The position numbers were made by a program, and so were the translations under genes. This document shows, piece by piece, positions 1 to 10,703 of a DNA stretch of 64,000 nucleotides. How positions within the stretch are numbered: the first letter of the stretch is position 1; the number at the start of each line of letters is the position of its first letter. The stretch is taken from contig NZ_GL397214.1 of NCBI RefSeq assembly GCF_000146675.1, positions 108,540 through 172,539 on the forward strand. The letters are read 5' to 3'. The notes beneath the pieces are model-generated. The model was not told the origin of the DNA. It made no database searches and was given only the letters and a program-made list of their open reading frames with translations. Origin of the DNA: Hoylesella marshii DSM 16973 = JCM 13450 (GTDB taxonomy: Bacteria > Bacteroidota > Bacteroidia > Bacteroidales > Bacteroidaceae).

Positions 1-390
1 ACGGCAGTACACCACATCGTCTCGGGTCTGCGCCGAGGTATCTCCCCGCTTCAACCAATAGCCATGCGTTCCTGTCGTAGGTGGCATCGGAACACCATGG
101 CTCCGCATTATTTTATCGACATGGCTACGCTGACAGGCCTCCACACCATAACCGCTGTTTACAACCAACACACCCTCGGTTTCTTTGTCTTTCAACCATT
201 TCACCGTGAGCGGCTGCCTGCCCATCGACAAGATGATGTTCGCAGCGAAGTCATCGTCCACTTCGGTCTCGTTCACCATTCGTTTCTCCCCCTCCATGCG
301 TTCCATAACGGCTTTCAGGATGGCCATGTCTTGCGCTTCCGACTGAGGGGAGTATTGCGGTGCGCGTGTGATACCGAGAATACGTGTCAT
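1..390 (-). CDS. Unknown protein, C-terminus outside window (ATP-grasp-like?)
   Basis: Partial gene. Its first 130 codons are present and the rest lies beyond base 1. It begins MTRILGITRAPQYSPQS at an ATG that shares the ATGA overlap with the stop of the nucleotidyltransferase upstream, so the two are almost certainly translated together. Visible features are a short motif ILSMGRQPLTVKWL, a run VLVVNSGYGVEAC, and GYWLKRGDTSAQTRDDVVY near the cut edge. The last stretch resembles the lysine-containing strand before the nucleotide loop of ATP-grasp enzymes, but that is only an impression. Coupling to a nucleotidyltransferase would fit a role in activating or ligating a small molecule. The function cannot be named from what is visible. 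Confidence 0.75.
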   Translation of the reverse strand, partial: MTRILGITRAPQYSPQSEAQDMAILKAVMERMEGEKRMVNETEVDDDFAANIILSMGRQPLTVKWLKDKETEGVLVVNSGYGVEACQRSHVDKIMRSHGVPMPPTTGTHGYWLKRGDTSAQTRDDVVYCR

Positions 391-1109
391 GTGGTCAAAA
401 ACGTTTTGGCCTTGGGTATGTCGGCCGCATGGTCTATATCTAATATCTTCGAAAAAGGGTATGCTTTCAGCTTCCGTCCGTCGGCCACAAGGGCACGTTG
501 GAAATTTCGCATACGATTCTCGCCCCTTTCCACACACGCACGCAACGTTTGCAGCACACCGGGGGTAAACCCGTAGATACCACCCGAGATAAAACGGCAG
601 TCGTGAGGTTCGTCATAGAATCCCGTGATATTCATGTCGGCATCCGTACCTACATAGAGTGGACTTTCGTCGTCGATGTAATCGGTTACGCCCATCACGC
701 CTTCTGCATTGCCATTGTTCGCAAGGCCGGAGAAATATTCCACGTAACGGGCGAACTCATTTTCGTGAAATACCGTGTCTACGGTAGTCAGGCAAAAGGG
801 TTCATTATCAAGATACTTACTTAACTCAAACAAGCTATGCATGGAGCTTTGCGTACTCTTAACGATAAATCTTAAGGGAATGGGGCGTCCCTGTAAGCCA
901 TTGTTTTGTATATCCGTAAGATGCTGCCCTGTGAGGGCTGTCCGGTCATTACAAATGACAATCATTTCATGAGCGTCATTATCGGCGAAGATGCGCAGAA
1001 GTCTGTCTATCAACATTTCGCCATTTACATTTACCAAAGGCTTGGGTACCGTAATGCCCTCTTGAGAGAGGCGCGAACCCTCGCCGGCAGCTATCACGGC
1101 ATATTTCAT
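387..1109 (-). CDS. Sugar/alcohol-phosphate nucleotidyltransferase (MobA-like NTP transferase)
   Basis: 240 residues. The N-terminus YAVIAAGEGSRL is the glycine-rich nucleotide-binding loop of the NTP-transferase fold (GxGxR), followed by VPKPLVNVNGEMLIDR, which carries the PKP motif of nucleotidyltransferases that act on sugar phosphates. The DTVFHE stretch near residue 115 could provide the metal-binding Asp. At this length it is a bare catalytic domain with no left-handed helix or hexapeptide extension. The family transfers NMP to a phosphorylated substrate, but the substrate here is unknown. It overlaps the next gene by ATGA. A Bacteroidetes promoter sits just upstream at 1131-1163. Confidence 0.85.
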   Translation of the reverse strand: MKYAVIAAGEGSRLSQEGITVPKPLVNVNGEMLIDRLLRIFADNDAHEMIVICNDRTALTGQHLTDIQNNGLQGRPIPLRFIVKSTQSSMHSLFELSKYLDNEPFCLTTVDTVFHENEFARYVEYFSGLANNGNAEGVMGVTDYIDDESPLYVGTDADMNITGFYDEPHDCRFISGGIYGFTPGVLQTLRACVERGENRMRNFQRALVADGRKLKAYPFSKILDIDHAADIPKAKTFLTT

Positions 1110-1130
1110 TTGCGTTCGATTATATACTTC

Positions 1131-1163
1131 GCAAAGGTACGAATTTATATTTGAATGCGCGAA
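1131..1163 (-). promoter_or_regulatory. Bacteroidetes-type promoter for the nucleotidyltransferase
   Basis: Reading the minus strand, the -7 box TACCTTTGC matches TAnnTTTGY exactly (1131-1139), and a -33-like TTCG lies 20 nt upstream (1160-1163). It is about 20 nt before the ATG, which gives a short leader. Confidence 0.6.
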
Positions 1164-1214
1164 AACTTCTATTTTATTTTAATTCTACCATCATCAGCGA
1201 AATGACTACAAAGC

Positions 1215-1434
1215 GACTGATTAAATCAGGCTCCCAGAGTGTCGAACGGTGCCGGCAGAGACTAAATCCGGACTCCCGGAGCGCCGAGCAGTGCCGGCAG
1301 AGACTAAATCGGGCTTCCGGAGTGCCGAACGGTGTCGGCAGAGACTAAATCGGGCTCCTGGAGCGCCGAACAGTGTCGGCAGAGACTAAATCCGGACTCC
1401 CGGAGTGCCGAACAGTGCCGGCAGAGGCTCTGCC
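1215..1434. repeat. Tandem array of 41/42-bp units, about 5 copies
   Basis: The core CGGCAGAGACTAAATC recurs at 1253, 1295, 1336, 1377 and, degenerate, 1419, a period of 41-42 bp, with a partial unit before the first. Each unit contains a small dyad of the type GGACTCC-CGGAGTGCC. Units differ from each other by a few substitutions. The array fills the space between the glyA 3' end and the nucleotidyltransferase promoter. Apart from it and the hairpin at 1487-1522, the 1110-1547 gap holds nothing recognisable; open frames across the array are repeat artefacts. Confidence 0.9.
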
Positions 1435-1486
1435 AAGTCCTTTAAGAAGTATGGAGTGCTCTTTTATGCCATATTCCCATAATGAA

Positions 1487-1522
1487 TGAACCCCAAAAGT
1501 TTGGTTTAACTTTCGGGGTTCA
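1487..1522 (-). terminator. Hairpin downstream of glyA
   Basis: A 13-bp inverted repeat (GAACCCCAAAAGT against ACTTTCGGGGTTC, one mismatch) with an 8-nt loop lies 26 nt beyond the glyA stop. It lacks a clear U tract on the minus strand, so termination is inferred from position and stem strength. Confidence 0.6.
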
Positions 1523-1547
1523 CTACAAACGGTATGGAGACCGAAGA

Positions 1548-2828
1548 TTAATAAGCGAAGAGAGGATAGTTCTTCATCTTCTCATTTACGCGTGTGCGAA
1601 CGCTGGCAATCACTTTCTCATCTTCAGGATTGTTGAGTACCTCTTCAATCAGTTCTGCAATAAGAATCATGAGGTCTTCCTTTGCACCGCGGGTGGTAAT
1701 GGCGGCTGTACCGAGACGGATGCCCGAGGTCTGGAAAGCACTGCGGGTATCAAACGGCACCATGTTCTTATTGACGGTGATGTCGGCAGCTACGAGGGCG
1801 TTTTCGGCTACCTTACCTGTCAGTTCGGGATATTTAGAGCGCAGGTCTACGAGCATAGAGTGGTTGTCGGTTCCACCGCTGACGATGCCAAAGCCGCGTT
1901 TCACCAGCTCGTCTGCCAATACGGCAGCATTCTTCTTTACCTGCTTAGCCCACTCTTTGAACTCCGGTTGTAATGCCTCCTCAAAGGCTACTGCCTTGGC
2001 TGCGATGACATGCTCCAATGGACCGCCTTGAATACCGGGGAACACGGCACTGTCGAGCAATTGGCTCATCATCTTTACTACGCCTTTGGGTGTCTTCTTG
2101 CCCCATGGATTCTCAAAGTCCTGTCCCATGAGGATGATACCGCCGCGCGGACCGCGTAGCGTCTTGTGGGTTGTAGAGGTAACCACGTGGGCATATTTCA
2201 CGGGGTTTTCGAGCAATCCGGCTGCAATCAGGCCGGCGGGGTGTGCCATATCTACCATGAAGATAGCACCCACTTCGTCAGCTATCTTGCGAATACGTGC
2301 ATAATCCCACTCGCGACTGTAAGCCGAACCACCGGCAACAATGAGTTTAGGCTTGTGCTCGCGGGCCAATTGTTCCATCTCATCATAGTCTACACGACCT
2401 GTTTCTTTTTTCAAATTATAGCCTACCGGCTTGTAAAGAATGCCGGATGTATTGACTGCGGAACCATGAGAGAGGTGGCCGCCGTGGTCGAGGTTAAGTC
2501 CCATAAACGTGTCTCCGGGATTGAGACAAGCCAAAAATACGGCGGCATTGGCTTGTGCTCCGGAGTGAGGTTGCACATTGGCATACACAGCACCAAAGAG
2601 TTTCTTCACGCGTTCACGCGCCAAATCCTCTACTTGGTCTACCACTTGGCAGCCGCCATAGTAACGTTTTCCGGGCAGTCCTTCTGCATACTTGTTGGTG
2701 AGATAGGAGCCCATGGCTGCCATTACCTCGTCACTTACGAAGTTCTCTGATGCGATGAGCTCAATTCCTTTGAGCTGTCTCTGATGTTCTTTTTCGATAA
2801 GATCGAAAATAACCTGATCTTTTTTCAT
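1548..2828 (-). CDS. glyA: Serine hydroxymethyltransferase
   Basis: 426 residues, full length. It converts serine and tetrahydrofolate into glycine and 5,10-methylene-tetrahydrofolate in the cytoplasm, feeding one-carbon units to purine and thymidylate synthesis. The PLP Schiff-base lysine is K222 in [25 protein letters not shown] near residue 24, [15 protein letters not shown] and [10 protein letters not shown] are further family signatures. The start [10 protein letters not shown] lies 17 nt after the pyrI stop, so it is probably the third gene of a pyrB-pyrI-glyA operon. Linking a one-carbon gene to pyrimidine genes makes sense because thymidylate synthesis needs both. Confidence 0.97.
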   Translation of the reverse strand: MKKDQVIFDLIEKEHQRQLKGIELIASENFVSDEVMAAMGSYLTNKYAEGLPGKRYYGGCQVVDQVEDLARERVKKLFGAVYANVQPHSGAQANAAVFLACLNPGDTFMGLNLDHGGHLSHGSAVNTSGILYKPVGYNLKKETGRVDYDEMEQLAREHKPKLIVAGGSAYSREWDYARIRKIADEVGAIFMVDMAHPAGLIAAGLLENPVKYAHVVTSTTHKTLRGPRGGIILMGQDFENPWGKKTPKGVVKMMSQLLDSAVFPGIQGGPLEHVIAAKAVAFEEALQPEFKEWAKQVKKNAAVLADELVKRGFGIVSGGTDNHSMLVDLRSKYPELTGKVAENALVAADITVNKNMVPFDTRSAFQTSGIRLGTAAITTRGAKEDLMILIAELIEEVLNNPEDEKVIASVRTRVNEKMKNYPLFAY

Positions 2829-2845
2829 GTTGTAGATGTTAGAAG

Positions 2846-3301
2846 TTATATTAATTGTACATTGTTAATGTCTTGCTCTTTGTCGCAATAATGGCATTTC
2901 AGTGTGGTTTGCGTCTTGTTTATGACGTGGAATACGGTCTGCATGGGCTCGTTGTTCGTGATGCACTTTGGATTGTTGCACTTCACGATACCTCTTATTT
3001 CATCAGGTGTTTCTACCGTCTTCTTTTCAATCACTTCGTAGTCCTTGATGATATTGAGAACGATTTTGGGCGCAACAACGGAAAGTTGCGATATTTCGAC
3101 CGTCGTGAAATATTTGTTTTCCACTTTGATAATACCTTTCTTGCCTAATTTTTTAGAGGTGTAATTATTGCCAATGGTAATAGGAGTTTCTAAATTCTGT
3201 AATCCTAACAATGTGGCCACTTGATAAGTTTTCTCCGCTGGTATATGGTCTATGACCGTTCCGTTCTCTATAGCGGCAACGATTCTCTCTTTTTTACTCA
3301 T
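2846..3301 (-). CDS. pyrI: Aspartate carbamoyltransferase regulatory subunit
   Basis: 151 residues, the usual size. PyrI forms dimers that bind CTP/ATP and link PyrB trimers into the allosteric 12-subunit enzyme. The N-terminal nucleotide-binding domain contains [10 protein letters not shown]. The C-terminal zinc site is complete: Cys108, Cys113, Cys136 and Cys139 (C-X4-C then C-X2-C). It lies 14 nt after pyrB and 17 nt before glyA in one transcription unit. With all zinc ligands present, CTP feedback is expected to work, but that is inferred from the family. Confidence 0.97.
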   Translation of the reverse strand: MSKKERIVAAIENGTVIDHIPAEKTYQVATLLGLQNLETPITIGNNYTSKKLGKKGIIKVENKYFTTVEISQLSVVAPKIVLNIIKDYEVIEKKTVETPDEIRGIVKCNNPKCITNNEPMQTVFHVINKTQTTLKCHYCDKEQDINNVQLI

Positions 3302-3315
3302 CGCGTTTCTTTCGT

Positions 3316-4263
3316 TTAATCTATGATTGTCTTATCGTTTACCACCTCGTCATATCCGATACCTAATACATAGCAGAAAATAGCTTCGCGAGCATACAAT
3401 CCGTTTTGCGCCTGCTGTATGTAGTAAGCATGCGGATTCTCGTCTACGTCGTAGGCAATTTCATTGACGCGGGGTAGCGGATGCAAAATTTTCATATTCT
3501 CTTTCACATGGCCGAGCATGTCGTTTTTCAGGATATAGACGTTCTTCACGCGTTCGTATTCCATGAGATCCGAAAAGCGTTCTTTTTGAACACGCGTCAT
3601 ATAGATAATGTCAGCATCGGCAATCACTTTCTCATTGAATGCTGTATGCTCCTGAAATTTGATACCATGTTCCTTGCAATACATCTTATATTCATTCGGC
3701 ATTGCCAATTCTTTGGGAGCGATGAAGTGGAAAGTGGGTGAAAAATGGCGCATGGCGGTAATCAACGAGTGTACGGTTCTTCCGTATTTAAGGTCTCCAA
3801 CAAGGTAGATGTTGAGATTGTCGAGCGTTCCTTGCGTCTTGTAAATAGAGTATAAATCGAGTAAACACTGAGAGGGATGCATATGGGCACCGTCTCCTGC
3901 ATTGATAATAGGCACGGGCGAGGTCTCAGCTGCATAGAGAGCTGCTCCTTCTATATAATGTCGCATGACAATGATATCGGCATAGTTGGATACCATTAAG
4001 ATGGTGTCTTTCAGCGTTTCCCCTTTACTTACGCTGGAGACAGTGGCATCGGAGAAGCCGATGACCCGTGCTCCGAGCCGATTGGCAGCTGTTTCAAAGC
4101 TGAGACGTGTGCGGGTAGAAGGTTCGAAAAATAAGGTAGCAACCACTTTACCTTTCAATAATTCTCTGTTAGGATGTTTTTCAAACTCCTTTGCCAGCCT
4201 GAGAAGATAGAGTAAATTGTCTTTCGAAAGGTCTTCGATGGTAACAAAGTTATGTCTTTTCAT
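3316..4263 (-). CDS. pyrB: Aspartate carbamoyltransferase catalytic subunit
   Basis: 315 residues. It joins carbamoyl phosphate and aspartate to give N-carbamoylaspartate, the committed step of pyrimidine synthesis. The carbamoyl-phosphate loop [13 protein letters not shown] (residues 45-57, Ser49-Thr50-Arg51-Thr52) is intact. [25 protein letters not shown] and [10 protein letters not shown] are the other family signatures. First gene of a unit with pyrI and glyA. It is divergent from the PBP1A gene across a 122-bp region; no convincing -7 box was found for the pyrB side. Dihydroorotase, the next pathway enzyme, is encoded separately near 33 kb. Confidence 0.98.
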   Translation of the reverse strand: MKRHNFVTIEDLSKDNLLYLLRLAKEFEKHPNRELLKGKVVATLFFEPSTRTRLSFETAANRLGARVIGFSDATVSSVSKGETLKDTILMVSNYADIIVMRHYIEGAALYAAETSPVPIINAGDGAHMHPSQCLLDLYSIYKTQGTLDNLNIYLVGDLKYGRTVHSLITAMRHFSPTFHFIAPKELAMPNEYKMYCKEHGIKFQEHTAFNEKVIADADIIYMTRVQKERFSDLMEYERVKNVYILKNDMLGHVKENMKILHPLPRVNEIAYDVDENPHAYYIQQAQNGLYAREAIFCYVLGIGYDEVVNDKTIID

Positions 4264-4322
4264 GCACCCCTTTTGTGTTAATTTAGATTCAGGGTGCTAA
4301 GGTAAGCATATTTTTTAATCTA

Positions 4323-4356
4323 TTGGTCATAATTCCGAGAATTATTGTATTTTTGC
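4323..4356 (+). promoter_or_regulatory. Bacteroidetes-type promoter for the PBP1A gene
   Basis: The -7 box TATTTTTGC (4348-4356) matches TAnnTTTGY, with TTGG about 21 nt upstream (4323-4326). The ATG is 30 nt further on. Confidence 0.6.
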
Positions 4357-4385
4357 AAAGATAATTTACGATTTATCTCAGAATC

Positions 4386-6695
4386 ATGAGAAAGGTTTTT
4401 GTTCATTTCCTCTGGGGAACGCTTGTCACTGCTGTTTTAGTTGTACTTTTGGCATTTACAGCCATTTGGTTTGGTTGGATAGGTTACATGCCGCCTATCG
4501 AAGATTTACAAAACCCCATTGACCGCTACGCTACTCAAATCTATTCGGCTGACGGAAAGGTCATCGGGACATGGAATACAAACCGTGAAAACCGTATTCG
4601 CGTAAGTTATGATAATCTATCTCCTTATCTCGTTCAAGCATTAGTTGCTACGGAAGATGCACGCTTCTATAGCCATTCGGGTATTGATTTTATCGCTCTC
4701 GGAAGAGCTTTGGTCAAGAGAGGACTGATGGGACAAGAGAGTGCAGGCGGTGGTTCTACGATTACACAACAGCTTGCCAAACAGCTTTATTCCGGTGTGG
4801 CTCACAGCACGATGGAGCGTCTTCTTCAGAAGCCTATCGAATGGGTCATAGCAGTAAAGCTGGAACGTAATTATACCAAGGAGGAAATCATTACCATGTA
4901 TCTCAATTATTTCGATTTCCTTCACAATGCCGTGGGTATTAAGACAGCTGCCAATACTTACTTCAATAAAGACCCGAAGGATTTATCGTTGGATGAAGCT
5001 GCCACACTCATAGGACTTTGCAAGAACCCCTCATTCTTTAATCCTGTCCGTTATCCCGACCGTTGTCGGGAACGTAGGAATGTGGTCTTGGCACAGATGC
5101 AGAAAGCAGGATATATCTCTCCTGCTGAATACAACCGATATTGTGATTCACCCCTCACCCTCAACTTCCACCGTATCGACCACAAAGATGGTACTGCCAC
5201 TTATTTCCGTGAGTTCCTGCGCCAATACCTTATGGCTAAACAACCGGAGAAGAACGATTATCCCTCATGGAATGCCCAGCAGTATTACATAGACTCTATT
5301 GCATGGGCTACCGACCCGCTCTATGGTTGGTGTAATAAGAATGTGAAGAAGGACGGCACACCTTATAATATATATACAGATGGATTGAAGGTATATACTA
5401 CCATTGATTCTCGTATGCAAAAGTATGCGGAAGAGGCTGTTTACAAACATGTAGCCCGTTATCTGCAGCCCGAGTTCTCACGAGAAAACAGAACGAAGCC
5501 CAACGCGCCGTTCACCAATGCTCTAACTACCGCAGAGGTACGTACCATCCTTGACCGTTCTCTCCGTCAGAGCGACCGATACCGAGGTATGAAGGCCTCG
5601 GGAGCATCAGAAGAAGAGATACGAAAGGCATTCCGTACCCCGACGGAAATGACTATCTTTACTTATCATGGAGACATAGACACTGTGATGACGCCATTAG
5701 ACTCTATCCGCTACATCAAGTCGTTTCTGCGGGCAGGTTTCATGAGCATGAGCCCTAAGACCGGCGAGGTGAAAGCGTACGTAGGTGGGCTTGATTTCTC
5801 ACATTTTCAGTACGATATGGTCATGGCAGGAAGACGACAAATAGGGTCTACCATCAAACCTTTCCTGTATGCTTTGGCCATGGAAAACGGTTTCTCACCC
5901 TGCGATGAGGCACCGAACGTGCAGCGTTCTTATATTGTTGCGGGGCAACGGTGGACACCTCGTAATGCGAGCCATAGCCGCTATGGTTCGATGGTTACGC
6001 TGAAATGGGCTTTGGCACAGTCGAATAACTGGATTTCGGCATACCTTATGAGTAAGCTCAACCCACAGCAATTGGTACAACTTATCTATGAATTCGGTAT
6101 CCGTACCCCCAACATTCATCCCTCAATGGCACTCTGTCTCGGTCCTTGCGACGTATCTGTGGGGGAAATGGTAAGTGCTTATACCACCTTTGTCAATCGT
6201 GGAATAAGATGCGCTCCCTTGTTTATTACCAAGATTGAGGACAATGAGGGAAACGTTATTGCACAGTTTCAACCACGTATGAACGAGGTCATCAGCGAAG
6301 AGAGTGCCAATAAGATGCTCGTATTGCTGAAAGCCGTCGTGGACGGGGGCACTGCCGGTCGATTACGCTACAAATACCACCTCACCGGAGAGATAGGCGG
6401 TAAGACCGGAACTACCAACCGAAATGCCGATGCTTGGTTTATGGGCTTTACACCCGAGTTAGTGAGTGGTTGTTGGGTTGGCGGTGAAGACCGAGACATT
6501 CACTTTGATTCCATGCGAATGGGGCAGGGGGCTACCATGGCGTTGCCCATCTGGGCATATTATATGCAGAAAGTGTATGCCGACCGTACGTTAGGCTACG
6601 ATCCTAAGGCCAAATTCAAATTACCCGCAAGTTTCAATCCGTGTACGAGTGAAGAGACTGTTGAAATGAACGGAATCGACGAGGTCTACGAATAA
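4386..6695 (+). CDS. Class A penicillin-binding protein (PBP1A type)
   Basis: 769 residues. A bifunctional peptidoglycan glycosyltransferase/DD-transpeptidase anchored in the inner membrane. One N-terminal membrane helix (about residues 8-30) is followed by the GT51 domain with EDARFYSHSGID (catalytic Glu) and GGSTITQQLAKQLY. The transpeptidase domain has the SxxK nucleophile in GSTIKPFLYAL (about residue 488), an SNN motif (about 540) and KTGTT (about 671). It follows a good promoter and appears monocistronic, because a 448-bp gap separates it from the next plus-strand gene. It could equally be named mrcA or pbpA. Confidence 0.96.
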   Translation: MRKVFVHFLWGTLVTAVLVVLLAFTAIWFGWIGYMPPIEDLQNPIDRYATQIYSADGKVIGTWNTNRENRIRVSYDNLSPYLVQALVATEDARFYSHSGIDFIALGRALVKRGLMGQESAGGGSTITQQLAKQLYSGVAHSTMERLLQKPIEWVIAVKLERNYTKEEIITMYLNYFDFLHNAVGIKTAANTYFNKDPKDLSLDEAATLIGLCKNPSFFNPVRYPDRCRERRNVVLAQMQKAGYISPAEYNRYCDSPLTLNFHRIDHKDGTATYFREFLRQYLMAKQPEKNDYPSWNAQQYYIDSIAWATDPLYGWCNKNVKKDGTPYNIYTDGLKVYTTIDSRMQKYAEEAVYKHVARYLQPEFSRENRTKPNAPFTNALTTAEVRTILDRSLRQSDRYRGMKASGASEEEIRKAFRTPTEMTIFTYHGDIDTVMTPLDSIRYIKSFLRAGFMSMSPKTGEVKAYVGGLDFSHFQYDMVMAGRRQIGSTIKPFLYALAMENGFSPCDEAPNVQRSYIVAGQRWTPRNASHSRYGSMVTLKWALAQSNNWISAYLMSKLNPQQLVQLIYEFGIRTPNIHPSMALCLGPCDVSVGEMVSAYTTFVNRGIRCAPLFITKIEDNEGNVIAQFQPRMNEVISEESANKMLVLLKAVVDGGTAGRLRYKYHLTGEIGGKTGTTNRNADAWFMGFTPELVSGCWVGGEDRDIHFDSMRMGQGATMALPIWAYYMQKVYADRTLGYDPKAKFKLPASFNPCTSEETVEMNGIDEVYE

Positions 6696-6797
6696 CTCTC
6701 TCATCCTTACGACCATCTATCAGAGGTGTTGCTCCTGCTATTGTAGTGTGTGCTTGCAGGACTTTTCTTGGTTACATCGGCAAATGCAATGTGGACG

Positions 6798-6889
6798 GAG
6801 AAAGGTTGCCGACCTTTCCCTGTACAAACCGTATCTGTACCATGCACAAACGCGATCTGTACATGGTATGAATGCCGACTTATCAATCG
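6798..6889 (+). repeat. Dispersed intergenic module, copy 1
   Basis: Begins with a hairpin GAAAGGT-TGCCG-ACCTTTC, continues with TGTACAAAC and ATCTGT motifs, and ends with GCCGACTTATCAATC. The same order recurs at 28170-28239. This copy has an extra internal segment in which the ACAAAC/ATCTGTAC motif is duplicated. Both copies lie upstream of a plus-strand gene. Confidence 0.75.
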
Positions 6890-7103
6890 TAACTTTATGA
6901 CCCTTAGAAGTTACAACCTCGAACTTTTGAGTATCGAATACCCAGAAACTATTACAAAAACGGAGGAAAAAGTTACGAATGAGAACCACTTGTTTCTGTG
7001 ACTTCCCACCTTTTTGTTTCTCTGTCGCGTAGGCTTGTAGCGGTCCTTTATCTCTATTCACATAAATATTCCCGTTTCTTTCGGCTTTTAGCGTGATTTT
7101 ATG

Positions 7104-7112
7104 TAATTTTGC
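7104..7112 (+). promoter_or_regulatory. -7 box for the ABC-F gene
   Basis: TAATTTTGC matches TAnnTTTGY and lies 31 nt before the ATG. No clear -33 TTTG is present at the right distance. Confidence 0.5.
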
Positions 7113-7143
7113 CCCCAAAATCAATATTATAACAACGATATAA

Positions 7144-8760
<1,617 letters not shown>

Positions 8761-8811
8761 CGCTTTGGCAAGCTTTTTGTAACAGGTGATACTGATTAAA
8801 CGAACAAAGTG

Positions 8812-9393
8812 ATGAAACATCAGAGTAAAAACAACGAAAAAGAAATAAATGTTGAGGACGGACGCAGGAATGAACCTGAATGTACCGACAAACAGCCGGT
8901 GGAAGAAGGACAGCCTGTTACCGATAAGAGCGACGGCAATGACGATTCATTGGAGGATATGCATGCCAAAATAGCCGATTTACAGGATAAGTATCTGCGC
9001 ACAGTTGCAGAATTTGACAACTATCGAAAACGTACTATCAAGGAAAAGGCCGACCTCATATTGAGTGGATCTGAGAAAGCGGTCTCAGCCATATTACCCA
9101 TTTTAGACGATATGGAACGCGCTATTGACAATGCCGGTAAGACGGAAGATGTACAAGCTTTGCGCGACGGTCTGGAACTTATCTATAAGAAATTCGAGAA
9201 AACACTCGAAGGAATGGGGGTAAAGAAGATAGAAACAGCCGGAAAAGATTTCGATACCGAGGTACACGAAGCTGTGGCCATGGTTCCCGGAATGGGGGAC
9301 GAAAAGAAAGGGAAAGTAGTGGATTGTGTGCAAACAGGCTATACGTTGAATGATAAAGTGCTGCGTCACGCCAAAGTGGCAGTGGGGCAATGA
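8812..9393 (+). CDS. grpE: Nucleotide exchange factor GrpE
   Basis: 193 residues from the ATG; a GTG one codon earlier is also in frame. It releases ADP from DnaK. A low-complexity acidic N-terminus (residues 1-50) leads into the coiled coil (LQDKYLRTVAEFDNYRKRT), then the four-helix and beta-wing domain with the C-terminal VLRHAKVAVGQ signature. It is followed 80 nt later by dnaJ, so the pair forms a co-chaperone operon for a DnaK encoded outside the window. No CIRCE-like element was seen upstream. Confidence 0.96.
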   Translation: MKHQSKNNEKEINVEDGRRNEPECTDKQPVEEGQPVTDKSDGNDDSLEDMHAKIADLQDKYLRTVAEFDNYRKRTIKEKADLILSGSEKAVSAILPILDDMERAIDNAGKTEDVQALRDGLELIYKKFEKTLEGMGVKKIETAGKDFDTEVHEAVAMVPGMGDEKKGKVVDCVQTGYTLNDKVLRHAKVAVGQ

Positions 9394-9473
9394 TTGACTA
9401 ATATACATGCAAGATATGGAAAAGAGGGTACAAACTGCGGTCTGCCCCTCTTTTCTTTCATTGAAAGATTATC

Positions 9474-10637
9474 ATGGCAAAACAAGATTATTACGAAGTT
9501 CTCGGTGTCGATAAGAATGCATCGGAAGAAGAAATTAAGATAGCTTATAGGAAAATCGCTATTAAATACCACCCCGACCGCAATCCGGGGGATGCAGAGG
9601 CCGAGGAAAAATTCAAAGCTGCGGCAGAGGCCTATGATGTGTTGCACGATGCGCAGAAGAGACAACAGTATGACCGGTTTGGCTTTGACGGCCTTTCCGG
9701 AGCGAGTGGTTTCGGAGGCTTTGGCGGTGGAGGTGGCTTCTCTATGGACGACATCTTCTCTATGTTCGGTGACGTTTTCGGAGGTCATGGCGGTTTTTCC
9801 GGTTTTGGCGGAGGAAGTGGACGCCATCAGCCACCCAAGTATCGTGGTGCCGATTTGCGTTTGAAGGTGAAACTCTCTTTGTTGGAAGTAAGTAAAGGTA
9901 TTACCAAGAAGTTTAAAGTACGCAAAGATGTTCAATGTTCTCATTGTCACGGAAGCGGTGCTGAGGCCGGCAGTCATGCCGAGACCTGTCCCACGTGTCA
10001 TGGCAGCGGTGTGGTTACACGCACCACGCAAAGCATATTCGGCATGATGCAAACACAAACATCCTGTCCGACATGCAATGGCGAAGGTACTGTGATTAAG
10101 GAGAAATGCCATGAATGCCACGGAACGGGTGTGGTAAAAGGAGAAGAAGTTGTGGAAATCAACATCCCCGCAGGTGTACAGGAAGGTATGGTAGTCAATG
10201 TTCCGGGTAAAGGAAATGCAGGACCTCGTAATGGAGTTAACGGCAATATTCAGGTCTTTATAGAGGAAGAAGAGAATGATACTTTTATACGCGATGGAAA
10301 TGACATCATCTATAATCTATTGTTGGATTTCCCTATGGCCGCACTCGGTGGGCAAGTAGAAGTGCCTACAATAGAGGGTACAAATGTGAAGATACCGATA
10401 GAACCCGGTACACAACCCGGAAAAACACTTCGACTGAAAGATAAAGGTCTACCAGCTGTGCAAGGTTATGGCACGGGAAAGGGAGACCTTGTAGTCAATA
10501 TAAGCGTATATGTTCCGAAAACACTCGACAAGGAAGAGAAGAAACAATTGGAGGAAATGCAGAAAAGCGACCACTTTAAAGGTGATAAAGCTACAAAGAA
10601 ATCTATCTTCAATACGTTTAAGAACTATTTCAACTAA
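9474..10637 (+). CDS. dnaJ: Chaperone DnaJ
   Basis: 387 residues, type I. The N-terminal J domain carries the HPD motif (residues 33-35, KYHPDRNPG) that stimulates the DnaK ATPase. It is followed by a Gly/Phe-rich linker (about residues 77-125), then four zinc-binding repeats [24 protein letters not shown] and CHECHGTG, and a C-terminal substrate-binding region. All eight zinc cysteines are present. It sits downstream of grpE. Confidence 0.98.
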   Translation: MAKQDYYEVLGVDKNASEEEIKIAYRKIAIKYHPDRNPGDAEAEEKFKAAAEAYDVLHDAQKRQQYDRFGFDGLSGASGFGGFGGGGGFSMDDIFSMFGDVFGGHGGFSGFGGGSGRHQPPKYRGADLRLKVKLSLLEVSKGITKKFKVRKDVQCSHCHGSGAEAGSHAETCPTCHGSGVVTRTTQSIFGMMQTQTSCPTCNGEGTVIKEKCHECHGTGVVKGEEVVEINIPAGVQEGMVVNVPGKGNAGPRNGVNGNIQVFIEEEENDTFIRDGNDIIYNLLLDFPMAALGGQVEVPTIEGTNVKIPIEPGTQPGKTLRLKDKGLPAVQGYGTGKGDLVVNISVYVPKTLDKEEKKQLEEMQKSDHFKGDKATKKSIFNTFKNYFN

Positions 10638-10703
10638 AGGAATTTTATGAATGAAGAATGTTGCACAGGGAGCATTCTTCATCGTTTTATAGGGGCATAC
10701 GAC

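Larger units (their letters stand above)
6696..7143. other. Intergenic region without a convincing gene
   Basis: 448 bp between PBP1A and the ABC-F gene. An 83-codon frame on plus and a 140-codon frame on minus run across it but resemble no family and have low-complexity composition. It holds the shared module at 6798-6889 and the ABC-F promoter at 7104-7112. The rest shows no structure I can name. Confidence 0.6.

Noticed and set aside
64..576. 170-codon ORF on plus strand
   Set aside because: It is antisense to the coupled minus-strand genes, which have clear motifs.
6750..7001. 83-codon ORF downstream of PBP1A
   Set aside because: It crosses the shared intergenic module and resembles no protein.
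9366..10121. 251-codon ORF antisense to dnaJ
   Set aside because: Shadow frame of dnaJ zinc-finger region; no independent features.
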